Under the pieces are notes generated by a model. The model saw only the letters and a list, made by a program, of their open reading frames with translations, was not told the DNA's origin and searched no databases. Shown in pieces: positions 40,020-50,000 of a DNA stretch of 64,000 nucleotides. The DNA comes from Tranzscheliella williamsii (lineage: Eukaryota; Basidiomycota; Ustilaginomycetes; Ustilaginales; Ustilaginaceae). Within the stretch, counting starts at the first letter, position 1, and the number at the start of each line of letters is the position of its first letter. The stretch spans positions 1-64,000 of the forward strand of contig JALBYF010000008.1 in the NCBI GenBank assembly GCA_023212725.1, written 5' to 3'. Made by a program: the position numbers and the translations under genes.

Positions 40020-42241
40020 TATGCCGGCACTGCGCGCCATCATTGTGATTTGCTGTGCATCTGTAGATTCATATAAGCATCTGGCTGCGGGCCGCCTGCT
40101 GAGTTGGAGCACTGACTGTGTATAGCCACACTACATACTGTGAGTACCTTTACTGTGCGGTGTTAAGCTGGGGAGCGCCAATCGCACGAATCGGCATGCG
40201 TAGCTAGCAGGGCTGGGCCATGCCTTTGCGTCATCTTGGATGGGCAAGCCGACGACCGAATCGGCGACGCCGCGAGCAGAACACGTCATCATCCCACTCA
40301 ATCAAACACCGAAGGCAGGATGCAGGCGCGTGCATGGAGCCGCAGCACCCACAAGACCAGATTTGACCTCCTTCACTCTCGACGGCACACCGGGACACGC
40401 CAGTATCTAGTTCACCTGAGTCGCTCAGCGTCGAAAACATACGGACGGGAGGGGGAGGAACGAGGACCCTCCATGCCGGCCACGCAGCCGTGGTCTAGAC
40501 TTGCATCGAAAGCGGTCGAGCCGAATCACGCATCGGCTTTAGCTCGCGTCCAAGCCCCGACAAAGCTGCCTGTAATCACGAATCGAACAGGACGGCATGG
40601 TGCTGCGGAAACGCCGTTCTAGCAGAGACGGCATGCTCCGCAATCTCGCCGGTTTGCGCAGTGCCGTCGCTCTGATCCGCGGACCAGGCGCGTCCGCGGC
40701 TACAAGTGCATACTTGCGTCGGACCAGTGGGTTAGGCGCGCACGACGCGGCAAGCTAGCCTCTCGCTCCGCTTTACGCGCTGTGACAGGCGCAGAAAGAA
40801 GCATGCTAGCTGGCTTCAGACAATCCTAGTCCAAGCTGATTTTCACTTGAACGCAATACATATCCGAGTGGCCTGGCTCTAAATCTTTTTCCATTCAAGG
40901 ATGGCGCGCCTGGGCGTCTCACTTGGGCTAGCCTGGCACGGCTGCCCCTCACTTGCTAAAGCAGTAGGGCGGTACGATTAGCAGCCATCATCAGCATCGA
41001 ACCACAGTCACTGCGCTGCAGCCAGTGGCCGAGAGGTCCGCGCCGGCAGGTGCTCACAGCCAAAGTACCCACGGTGGCGGCATATGAAGGCGGCGAGAGA
41101 TTCCAAAATGCGAATCTCAAGGCTCGCGTGGCCGAGCAGGGGAAAGGGGAAAGGCGCGGATCAGTTTCCGTTTTGCAGTGCAGCTGCGCAAGCCCTGCAG
41201 TGCAAGCCTGGGCCCAGGCAGCTCAGGCACTCACTTCCACTCATCACTCACGACTGCCGCTGCCGTGAATGCAACTTGCAAGACCGGATCCCTCCAAGTC
41301 GATTGGCCGCCCACGCTTACCGGGACTAAGCTCCCATCTTCGCTGTCGACCCTTTTCCTGCCGTCCGTTGTCTCGCCGACGTTTCATGTCTTGCGCTGTG
41401 ACTGTAACTCCGCCTCTGCGGCCTTCAAGTGCTACTGTACGCTGCGCCTTTTTCGAGTCGAAGGCTGGATCTTTTTGCTCCATCTGCATGCTCTGCAGAT
41501 CAATGGCTTTTGTCACCAGGCGCCTTCTTCACAGCCGCTCAGCGTCGCCCTCCCGCGTCCGTTTCCTCTCAAAGCGCCTGCTTCCGGCCGCCCATTGCCT
41601 CATTTGTGTAGCGGGTCTTTGACCTTCAAGGTATCGCTTGCTTGCAACACCGTTGGGCGGGGTGTGTGTTTTCAAATCCTAGCGGACCTCGAAGACGCGG
41701 TCTAGGTGCAACTTGCGTCGCTCGGCCTTACTTCGAGACCAGGGTCTAGACATTCTAGCCAAGCCCCTCGCTCCCCGTCCCCTCGTCTATCACCACAACC
41801 TCCCCACTCCTCCATCACCACGTCGTTCCCGCTCCTCCTCACCGCTCCAAGCCAGCAATACCTACCCCCTCGCCGTCTTCCTCTGACATTGGCTCGAGAG
41901 GCGCTACCTGATATAGAGCTCTTCTCGGTTCATTTGCACTCAGATGGCCTCATCTTACACCGCCAAGCATCTGTATTGACCGACGCACCAACTCAACCAC
42001 CCACATCTGCGCCTGGACAGACCATTACCACAGGGTGGAGCTGCCCGACATTTCGCCATTCGCCCTCGCTTTGAGCGGCCTGTCGCCCTAGACCTTTTCC
42101 TGCGACCCTGGTGCCGTCCAGTGTTGCTCTAGGCGGACATCAACCTTCAGCACGCCCACGCTAGAGCTATTACTCTTACCCGAGCCCTTCCGCATCGCTT
42201 TCTGGGTTTTGCTCCTTTCAGCTTCTCTCACCCCATCGCGG
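40020..42241. other. Long gene-poor region, 2.2 kb
   Basis: No frame here has an ATG start and recognisable sequence. The first half is mixed sequence. From about 41350 to 42240 the plus strand is strongly C/T-rich, like a long 5' leader of the gene at 42242, and could include an unspliced leader intron. An upstream coding exon cannot be excluded. Confidence 0.4.
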
Positions 42242-43975
42242 ATGTCCTCTCTCAGGTCTTGTCCGCCATCTCCTTGTTTTTCCGCCTCGAGGTCATCTCC
42301 AGTGGCTCGCTTTGCTGGCGCTCGTTCTTCCTCTCGTCAGACTCGGCGCCCACATCACTTGCCTTTGTCTGCGCCCTCTTCGCCCTCTGCGTACTCGGCA
42401 GCACTCCTCGGCCAGAACGCCATTGCTGACGTCATGTCGGCCGTCACGACTCGCAGATCTTCCTTGACGCCCTCGTCACCCGCTTCGAGACGCAGTTCCT
42501 GGGTCGATGTGGGCGTCTTGTCGGCCCCTTCCTCTCGCAGGGGTTCGCGCGTCGACCTCGCTGCCAACGCTCCAGCCGCCGAGGGCAGCGCAGCAACAGC
42601 GACCAACGTCTTGATCAGCCATCTTCTTACCAGTATTCCACCCACAGCAGACGCACCAACTGTCGCCTCGCCCCACGTCTCCAAACATACGCTGTCGCCC
42701 GGGGAACATGGCATCAAGCGCAAAGATCATCCTGATGCCGACACCAGTGCCTTCACAACCACTTCGGCCGCCGACATCCAGCTGCCCTCGGATCCCGCAC
42801 GAAGGGCCAGCATCATTAATCTTGCCACGGCAGCCGCCGCCGCGGTCCTGCATGGCCAAGCTGTACAAAGGCGCATGTCCATCCAGCCCGAGCAGGAGCA
42901 GAAACGCCAACGCGTCGAGCAGCTCGGCTTGCTGATCGAGCAGGCCCGCATGGCCAGTTCTGCCAGCGTCCATAGAGGCATTGTGCTATCGGCTGACAAT
43001 ACCATGGCTCCCGTGTGGGCGGATTCATCCCGCCTTGACCCTCCAGTAGAGAGTACCACCGTCCTGTCATCTTCAACACTGGCAGAGCCGGACACTCTGG
43101 CCCACATCCCCGTTGCGTCGGCACCTTGCCCATCTAAGGTCACGCCGACGCCTCTTCTCACCAGTGGCAAGAAGATTCGTGTGCAGGGCATGCCGTCGTC
43201 TTCAACATTGCCGTCGAGCCCAAGTTCCGAGGTGATGCCAGCTGCCATGGCGGCCATGGCGGCCGTACCGTCGCTTTCTTCCATTAGCACCCCAGCGAGC
43301 ACGGCAGCACCCTTATTACCGCCAATGAGCGCTCCGGCCGAGCATGAACATGCTTCGGGTTCGGTTGTCGGAGCGGAGCCTCTTCTTGATCAGGCCAAGG
43401 AGGCTGCCACCTCGTATAGCCAGTTCTACCGCTTTGAGCGTGAATGGGCACAGAAAGCACTTGAGCTTGAACATCGCCGATCGTCGGTGCGTATCGATCC
43501 TCTGCTGGCTCTGCCACTAGCGCCTGTCGGCGATGAGACCGAGATCGCCGAGGGGTCGGCGCGTGCTTCGCGCGGCAGCTCGCCCCGGCTGCGGTCGGCG
43601 CCCGAGTCGCGGGCCATGTCGAGGGGAGGTTCGCCCGCCGCGTCGGCGGCACTGAAAGGTGGCTTGCCCGTCGGCGCGCGCGGGTCGGCGGGCGGTCTTG
43701 CCAGCGTGATCTCGCACTTTGCCGAGCTGATCGAGCACCGGCAGCGCTCGTGCTCGGGGCTCGAGGCGCTGGCCAAGCAGGCGCACGAGCTGCCCGTCAA
43801 GCGGCTCAGCCAGCCCGACCCGGTCCGCACCCCGTTCGCCCCGTTCGCCTTCCGCCGTGCAGACTCGCCCGCCCCGACCGCCACCGAGCCGCGCCCCCCG
43901 CACGACGCGCACGCCGACAGCCCCGAGCCGCCCTCGACGCCCCAGTCGCTCATGAGCATCTCCCGCATGCTCTGA
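42242..43975 (+). CDS. Unrecognised Ser/Ala-rich protein, 577 residues
   Basis: Single-frame product from the first ATG (MSSLRSCPPSP). I do not recognise the family. It is Ser/Ala/Pro-rich, with basic patches (GIKRKDH, QEQKRQRVEQLGLLIEQARM) that could be nuclear signals or a short helix. Two segments look ordered: SQFYRFEREWAQKALELEHR (about 405-425) and ISHFAELIEHRQRSCSGLEA (about 498-520), followed by a conserved-looking end (QSLMSISRML). The layout is like a fungal transcription regulator (inference). A long leader precedes it, and phenol hydroxylase is convergent 220 bp downstream. Confidence 0.65.
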   Translation: MSSLRSCPPSPCFSASRSSPVARFAGARSSSRQTRRPHHLPLSAPSSPSAYSAALLGQNAIADVMSAVTTRRSSLTPSSPASRRSSWVDVGVLSAPSSRRGSRVDLAANAPAAEGSAATATNVLISHLLTSIPPTADAPTVASPHVSKHTLSPGEHGIKRKDHPDADTSAFTTTSAADIQLPSDPARRASIINLATAAAAAVLHGQAVQRRMSIQPEQEQKRQRVEQLGLLIEQARMASSASVHRGIVLSADNTMAPVWADSSRLDPPVESTTVLSSSTLAEPDTLAHIPVASAPCPSKVTPTPLLTSGKKIRVQGMPSSSTLPSSPSSEVMPAAMAAMAAVPSLSSISTPASTAAPLLPPMSAPAEHEHASGSVVGAEPLLDQAKEAATSYSQFYRFEREWAQKALELEHRRSSVRIDPLLALPLAPVGDETEIAEGSARASRGSSPRLRSAPESRAMSRGGSPAASAALKGGLPVGARGSAGGLASVISHFAELIEHRQRSCSGLEALAKQAHELPVKRLSQPDPVRTPFAPFAFRRADSPAPTATEPRPPHDAHADSPEPPSTPQSLMSISRML

Positions 43976-44195
43976 CCCACACCCGTCTGCCCGCTGCCAT
44001 CGCTGCGCGTTGTGTACGAGTACCGCCAGCCACGCGCGCTGTCGCCCGCCCTCGCTTTCAGCCGAATATACCCCTTGACTCGATCTCTTGACTCGATTCG
44101 ATCGACTGTGCACGGGCAGCGGCGGCGCGATCGTTGTGCCATGAGACTCCGCATGCGGGTGGAACGGGATAGGTACAAGGCGGGGAGAGCGCTGG

Positions 44196-46382
44196 CTAGA
44201 GGCGCGTGCGGGGAGGATGGGCGGCGGCGGGGGCGGGGCGGAGGAAGCGGTCAAAGTACGCTTCGATGGCGGAGATGCCGGCGGGGTCGGCGAGGGGTGC
44301 GACGAGGCCGACGTAGCCGTCTGGGCGGACGACGACGATGCCGCCGTCGGGGAGGCCCCACTTTGCATGGAGGGCGCCGACGAACTGGTGGTCCTCGGTG
44401 ACCTTGTAGGCGCCGTGGCCTGCGTCGATGTCGTCGCAGTAGAGCAGGGCGCGGAGGGGGCCGAGCGAGGCGATGTCTTGGAGCTCGATGGCGAAGCGCT
44501 GTGCCTTGACGATGAGCAGCAGGTGGAAGAAGGGGTTGGTCTCGGTGCTCAGCCCGTCGCCGAGACCTGTGTTCAGCGGCGCGGGCGTCTGGTTGTACGC
44601 GCCGTGCGCGCAGTGGTGCGCGCGCTCGTTGGCGCGGAAGCGCGCCAGGAACGAGCCCGCCGACGACAGGTGCGCCGCCAACCGCTCCAGATGGCCCCGG
44701 TTCCGCCCCAGATCGCCCGCGCACACATACAGCCGGAAGCCGCCCGGCGCAGTAAACTGGATCTCGTGGATCATGCGCACCGGCGCAGAGCTGCTCCACC
44801 GCGTCGCCCACGCCGGCGGCAGCCGCGTCCCCGGCTCCAGCTTGTCGCTCACCCGTGCCACGCCCAGCGCGGTCGGATCGCGGTAGTTGAGCACGTTATC
44901 CGCATAGTTGACCCCGGCGCCCGTCGTAAAGGCCGCATTGCGCCGTTGGATCGTGATAAAGTGCTCGCGCCTCTGCTCGTCGCTCATCCTCGCCACCTCG
45001 GGCGTGCTCTTGGGCACCTCGCCCGAGAAGAGCGCCGAATACTCCGAGTCGAAGTCAATCAGCTGCTTGCCCGTCGCGTGCCGCTCTTCGTGGTACGTCG
45101 CCAGCAGCACATCCGGGTCGGCCAACCCCTTTTCGACCAGGTTGATCCGCCAGGCCAGCGCCTGTGCGTCGATAATCGCTGTGTTCATCCCCTGCCCGGC
45201 CTTGGGAGAGTGCGTGTGGCAGGCATCGCCGGCAAGCAGCACACGATGAGCCGGGAACGGCTTGCCATCGGCCGTCTGACCGGCAGGCAGCGAGTAGCGC
45301 GAAACAAGACGCTGGCCGATCGGATAACAAGTGAACCACTCGACGCCCTTGAAGTGAAACTGGTACGGATAGGCAATCTCGCGGATGGCCTCCATGACCA
45401 TCTGCGAGGTCACCTTGTCGCGCGCGTCGAGCGCCGACTCCTTGCTCTTCTCGCCCTGCATGCGGTTCACCTGGGTGTAGCAGCGGATGATCGGCTCGCC
45501 CTTTTCGTTGTTCTCGCGCGGGAAAATGTAGAGCGCGCCGTGGTTCTTGGAGTGGATGGCAGCAATCTTGCGCACATCGGGAAAGTCGGTCTCGACGACA
45601 CAGTCGAGCGCCGCCCAGAGCGTGTCGACCCAGTCGCCGTTAAAGGTGAATTGGTGGTCGTCTTGGAGCGTCTTGCGCACCTTGGAGCGGCCTCCGTCAC
45701 AGCCGACGAGATATTTTGTCTTGATGGTTTTGGTCTCGCCGGTGGGTTTGATGATGCTGATCGGAGCGCCGCCCTGGTTGGTGGCCTCGGTGACCGGCTT
45801 CATCTTCTCCAGGTTGACGGTGACCGGGTGGGTGGGGTCGGCGGTCATGGTGAAGGATTGGTAGGCCCAGGGGCGGGTGACGCGCTGGCCGTGGCGCTCC
45901 ATGTCGCGGAGGTAGCCGCCCTCGATGAGGCCCTGCTGGAGGCCGAGGGTGCAGTTGTCCTGGATCTCCATGTCTGTGGGGAAGGACTGGACGCGGCGGG
46001 TGCGGATGACGCCGCGCTGGCCGTCGTTGCGCGGATCCCAAAAGGTGCGCTCGTAGGAGGCGGCGCTGCGCGCGACAAACTCGGAGCCAAGCGGCTCCAT
46101 ATTGCGCAGCACCTCGATGGTGCGCGGCTGGATCCCGTCGGCCCTTCCCGCCGTAGTCGGCTCGGAGCGCTCATCGATCACCAGCACGTCCAGCCCGCCG
46201 AATCGCGCGAGAGAACTCGCCAGCATCAGCCCCGCGGGCCCCGCACCGACAATCGTCACATCCCAGACCGTGCGGTCGATATGCGTGAGGTGGTCCGGGT
46301 AGTTGTGCGTCCCGTGCGCGTGCTTGCCCCCCGCCGTCTCCTCGACCGTGTCCCCAGACTTGGACAATGCTTTCGTCGCCAT
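44196..46382 (-). CDS. FAD-dependent phenol 2-monooxygenase type enzyme
   Basis: A 728-residue flavoprotein monooxygenase of the phenol hydroxylase group, which uses NADPH and O2 to ortho-hydroxylate phenols. GAGPAG (46-51) is the FAD Rossmann motif, followed by ADGIQPRTIEVL (81-92), CDGGRSKVR (228-236) and GDACHTHSPKAGQGMN (385-400). The carboxyl 200 residues hold the thioredoxin-like domain of the family (VRPDGYVGLV near the end). It is some 60 residues longer than the Trichosporon enzyme, mainly at the ends. No peroxisomal or signal sequence is clear. The longer open frame continues upstream to 46832, but the family begins near MATKALSKSG, so I choose 46382. Substrate is unknown. Confidence 0.85.
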   Translation of the reverse strand: MATKALSKSGDTVEETAGGKHAHGTHNYPDHLTHIDRTVWDVTIVGAGPAGLMLASSLARFGGLDVLVIDERSEPTTAGRADGIQPRTIEVLRNMEPLGSEFVARSAASYERTFWDPRNDGQRGVIRTRRVQSFPTDMEIQDNCTLGLQQGLIEGGYLRDMERHGQRVTRPWAYQSFTMTADPTHPVTVNLEKMKPVTEATNQGGAPISIIKPTGETKTIKTKYLVGCDGGRSKVRKTLQDDHQFTFNGDWVDTLWAALDCVVETDFPDVRKIAAIHSKNHGALYIFPRENNEKGEPIIRCYTQVNRMQGEKSKESALDARDKVTSQMVMEAIREIAYPYQFHFKGVEWFTCYPIGQRLVSRYSLPAGQTADGKPFPAHRVLLAGDACHTHSPKAGQGMNTAIIDAQALAWRINLVEKGLADPDVLLATYHEERHATGKQLIDFDSEYSALFSGEVPKSTPEVARMSDEQRREHFITIQRRNAAFTTGAGVNYADNVLNYRDPTALGVARVSDKLEPGTRLPPAWATRWSSSAPVRMIHEIQFTAPGGFRLYVCAGDLGRNRGHLERLAAHLSSAGSFLARFRANERAHHCAHGAYNQTPAPLNTGLGDGLSTETNPFFHLLLIVKAQRFAIELQDIASLGPLRALLYCDDIDAGHGAYKVTEDHQFVGALHAKWGLPDGGIVVVRPDGYVGLVAPLADPAGISAIEAYFDRFLRPAPAAAHPPRTRL

Positions 46383-47073
46383 AATCACGTCTGCCACCGC
46401 TGGAGTCGGGGGCGCTGTGCAGTGGTAGTCCTCGAAGGCGCTGAGAGTGGCCAAGGGTGGATGTGGGCTGGAAGCGCAACGACCGCAGCACAGGCAGAGG
46501 TAGTTATACGGCGCGGGCCAGCGGCCATGCGCGCTGGCTCTCCGGCATGGCTGAGCAGCAGCTGCTCTGGAGTTCACGGCAAGCAGCCAGCCTGGCGGCC
46601 AAGGAACGCTCGACTCCACACAAGACGTAAGAAACGTCGGATTTGACGGCGCGCACAGCCATTTCTCAGCTGGACCCTCCCTTGGCCTCCCACTTGCCGC
46701 TTTCCACATTTTGGCGAGCGGAGAGCCATCCGTGGCGCGCCGTCTTTTCCGGACGATCGGGCGCGTGCACATGCCGATACGGAAGATTCGCGCTGTGCCG
46801 ATCTCACATGTTGTAAGCCTCCTCTCAGCCACAAGCTCAACTCAGCTTCTGCCTGCCACCGGCATAATTCTCTGCTTAGCATCTATCAAGGCATCTTGGT
46901 CCAGATTGTCTGCCTTGAACGTGTGGCTATCTCCCCGAAGCTGAGCTTTAACATAGCGATTAGGCCACACATCTCACCGCATCCGGGCAGTCGCACATGA
47001 CGACGAAATGGATGTTCTACCATTACCGTGGCACTTAGAGAGGAGGCGGCTGTGTGTCTGCCGCACTGTGGAG
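46383..47073. other. Promoter region of the monooxygenase, 691 bp
   Basis: It spans from the monooxygenase start to the Nup160 stop. The open frame antisense to it has no family match. No repeat or RNA gene is supported. Confidence 0.45.
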
Positions 47074-50000
47074 CTAGAAGGTAGGCATGGCGTTGGACGA
47101 GCCGGCGAAGAGCGGCTGGTGCTCGTGCTCGCGGCGCTTCTCCTGGCGATAGGCGTCCTGTTCGGCGTGGCGCTTGAGGGTCTTGGAGCGTGTGGCGAGG
47201 GTGTCGATGTGCTTGGTGGTTGCGCGTTCGAGCGCGGTCTTGGCGGCGGCCGCCTCGTTGTGGCGCGAGGGGGGCACAGTGCCGGACGCGCCGAGGTTGA
47301 GCAGGATGGTGTCGAGGATGTGGTAGGAGATGTACTGTGCGTGCGACTGGGTGAGCGCGCCGGCGTGCGCCGTGGCGCGGTCGAGCCACTGGACGGCAAA
47401 GTGCGCTGCCTCGATCACCAGGCCGTTCTGCAGCCAGGTGCGCAGCAGGACGTCGCTGCTCCCGCTCTCCGCGAACCACTGGCTGAGCCAGCCGGGGATC
47501 GTCGATGCATCCAGGCCCGACGCGCGCGCCAGCACAACCTGATAGTATCTCCCCGCCCCGTCGCGGTCGTACATGTCGAGGTGGTACTGCAGATACCGCC
47601 ACGCGCGCGCCGCCGCCGGCCCCTCCCAGCTGGCCGACTTCTCGGACAGCGTGAGGAAGACGGCCTCCGGCTCCAACAGATCTTCGTCGGCATCCTGCAG
47701 TGCTGCGATCTCGGGGTGCACCTCTGCGTCCGAGGCGTCTGCCCCGCTGGCCGTGCGCCTTGCCCGGTCGCGCTCCGCTCTTGCGCGGGAGAGCGCCACC
47801 GCCTTGGTCGTCAGCGCCGTAAAGATTGGCGTCATGTCCACCTCCAGATTCCAGGCCATGCTGAACGCCGAGTCGAATGCGTCACTGTTGACGAACAGCA
47901 GCACCGCGTCGGAAGGCCGCAGAATCGTCGTCGAGTAGGCCAAGTCCGGGTAGCGCTTCACCAGCTCAAGCCGCGCCAGCGCCAGCGAGTACTCGCGTCG
48001 CACATCATCGACCGACACCACCCGGATCTCCCTGACGCGCTGGCTGTACGCTGACGCCGGAATGTAGCGCGTCAGCGAACTAGTGCCGCCGCTGGCCCTG
48101 CCCGTCGCGGCGCCGTCCCTCACCGCGTTGCTGCTCCCAAAGAGCGAGTCGGGCTCCACGCCGGTGCCGGCGCCAGCGTCTTCTGGGTCGGCAGCATGCG
48201 CGAACCAGGCATGTTCGTGCTTCAGCATGGTCAGCGCGTTGATCGAGGCCAGGTAGCTCTGCGCTTGTTCGACCGCGATCGTCATAAAGTGCTCCAGGGG
48301 ATCCACCCCGCCATACGCCAACGACCCGGCGCGGTGCAGTTCGCCTAGCCGCTCGGCGTGCTGGTACATGACCGCGCCAGCCGACTTAAGGTCGCCGCGG
48401 AAGACGTGGTACGAATAGAGCACCGCGTAGTAATTCGGCGTCGCCAGTGGGTCCGAGTTTCTTGCGCGGAACGAAAGCGTTCGCTCGACCTCGCGCTGCA
48501 GTCCGGGAAAGGTAAAGTGGAGCAGAGGCTGGATGTAGCCCTCTTCGCACATGATGCTGACGAGGTTGCGCAGGCAGTCCTTACGCACCCCCTCGTACGG
48601 CGTCGCCATGACTGTTGCATAAGCCGCCTCAAAGTCGTCCAGCGCCAGCTGGCAGCGGAAGATCTTGAACCAGACCTCCTTGGGCCCCCACCCCGGAGAC
48701 GTTTCCGCCTCGGCGTCAGAGAACGCTGCGGCTGTGGATGACAAACTGTCGGCGTAGGTCCCCACGGCATCGATGCTGGCCTGGCAGAACTTGATGATGT
48801 ACTCGGACGCTTCCAGCGGCTCGAAGAATGTCGCTACATGGCGATAATATTCGGCTACCCGCTGCTCTCCAGCAGCTTGCACAACCGCAGCGGGGAGCAG
48901 GTCAACCAGTCCGTCTCGCTGCTTCTTACGCAGAGCCGGAGAAAGCTCAAGCGCGCCGACGACTTTCTCAAAGGCTGTGCTGGCCTCTTCGAGCCGCTGC
49001 ATCTGGATCAGGGCTCTGGCCCGGACGTACTCGGCTGCCGGTGTTTCTGGATAATTGGACAGAAAGGCTTCCGCCGAGATCGGGTAGCCGTTGACGAGGA
49101 TGGCAAACGCGAGCGACGTGCTCCTCTCATTGAGGAACGGTAGTGGCGTCGGGGCCCCCTGGACAAGGGAGTTGCGGGCGTCCGTCAAGCCGAGCGACCA
49201 CAAGCTCCAAAGGGTAGCCGCCTTGAGCTGCAGACTGGGGCCGACAGTCTCTGTCTCTTTCTCTGCGGCGGCGACCGTGTCAGTAACGGCCAGCAGCTGG
49301 TCGCGGACGCACTGGTGCAGCAGTGTTGGCGCATCGAAATGATGCGGTTCGCGGCTCCGACGGCCTGCCACCGACATCTGGTTGAGCTTTGCCACGATCG
49401 AATCGGTCTCGGCCAGATCGCCGAGGCTGGGGCCGACCTGGATCCGGCCATCCGCCCGAGCCAGCTGCAGAGCGGCGCCGAGCGACTGAAAGGTGCTCAG
49501 CGCAGCCGCGATTTGAGCGGCTTCGTTGGCAACCAGCTCCGACATTCGGTCGTGTGCGGCCAGTGCGGACAACAACAGTACGAAAGTCACACTGAGGCGG
49601 TGGCGCGCCGAGATGGTCTGGATGAGCATATCGGCCGTCAGTGCCGAGCCCAGATCGGTCGAAGCGATCGCCGATGTGGAGATAGGCGTCCCAGCTTGCT
49701 CTGCCACCCCGCTGAGTAGTATGATCATGTCGTTGAGCGTGTTGTCGAGACTGGCGCCGATCTCACTGACTACCCGGCGGGTGATCTGCTCTGCCTCTTC
49801 GCCTGCAAGGTCGGCCAGGTGGGTGTTCCAAATCCCGGCGACGGCTTCCTTCATCGAGACGTTCAGAGGAGTCGAAAGCAGCCCCTGAAGCCCAGAAGCG
49901 AAGGCTTCGAGCTCCGGTGCGGTGAATGTCGATGCCAGCTGCGAGGCCGACTCAAGTAAGGTAAACACCTCGGCGACAGTAGCGGACGTGCCGCCGAGAA

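Noticed and set aside
44217..46646. 809-codon open frame on the plus strand
   Set aside because: It is the exact antisense shadow of the phenol hydroxylase gene and arises from GC-rich third positions. It has no family motifs, whereas the minus strand has all flavoprotein motifs.
47008..48054. 348-codon plus-strand frame
   Set aside because: Shadow of the Nup160 gene; no recognisable domain.
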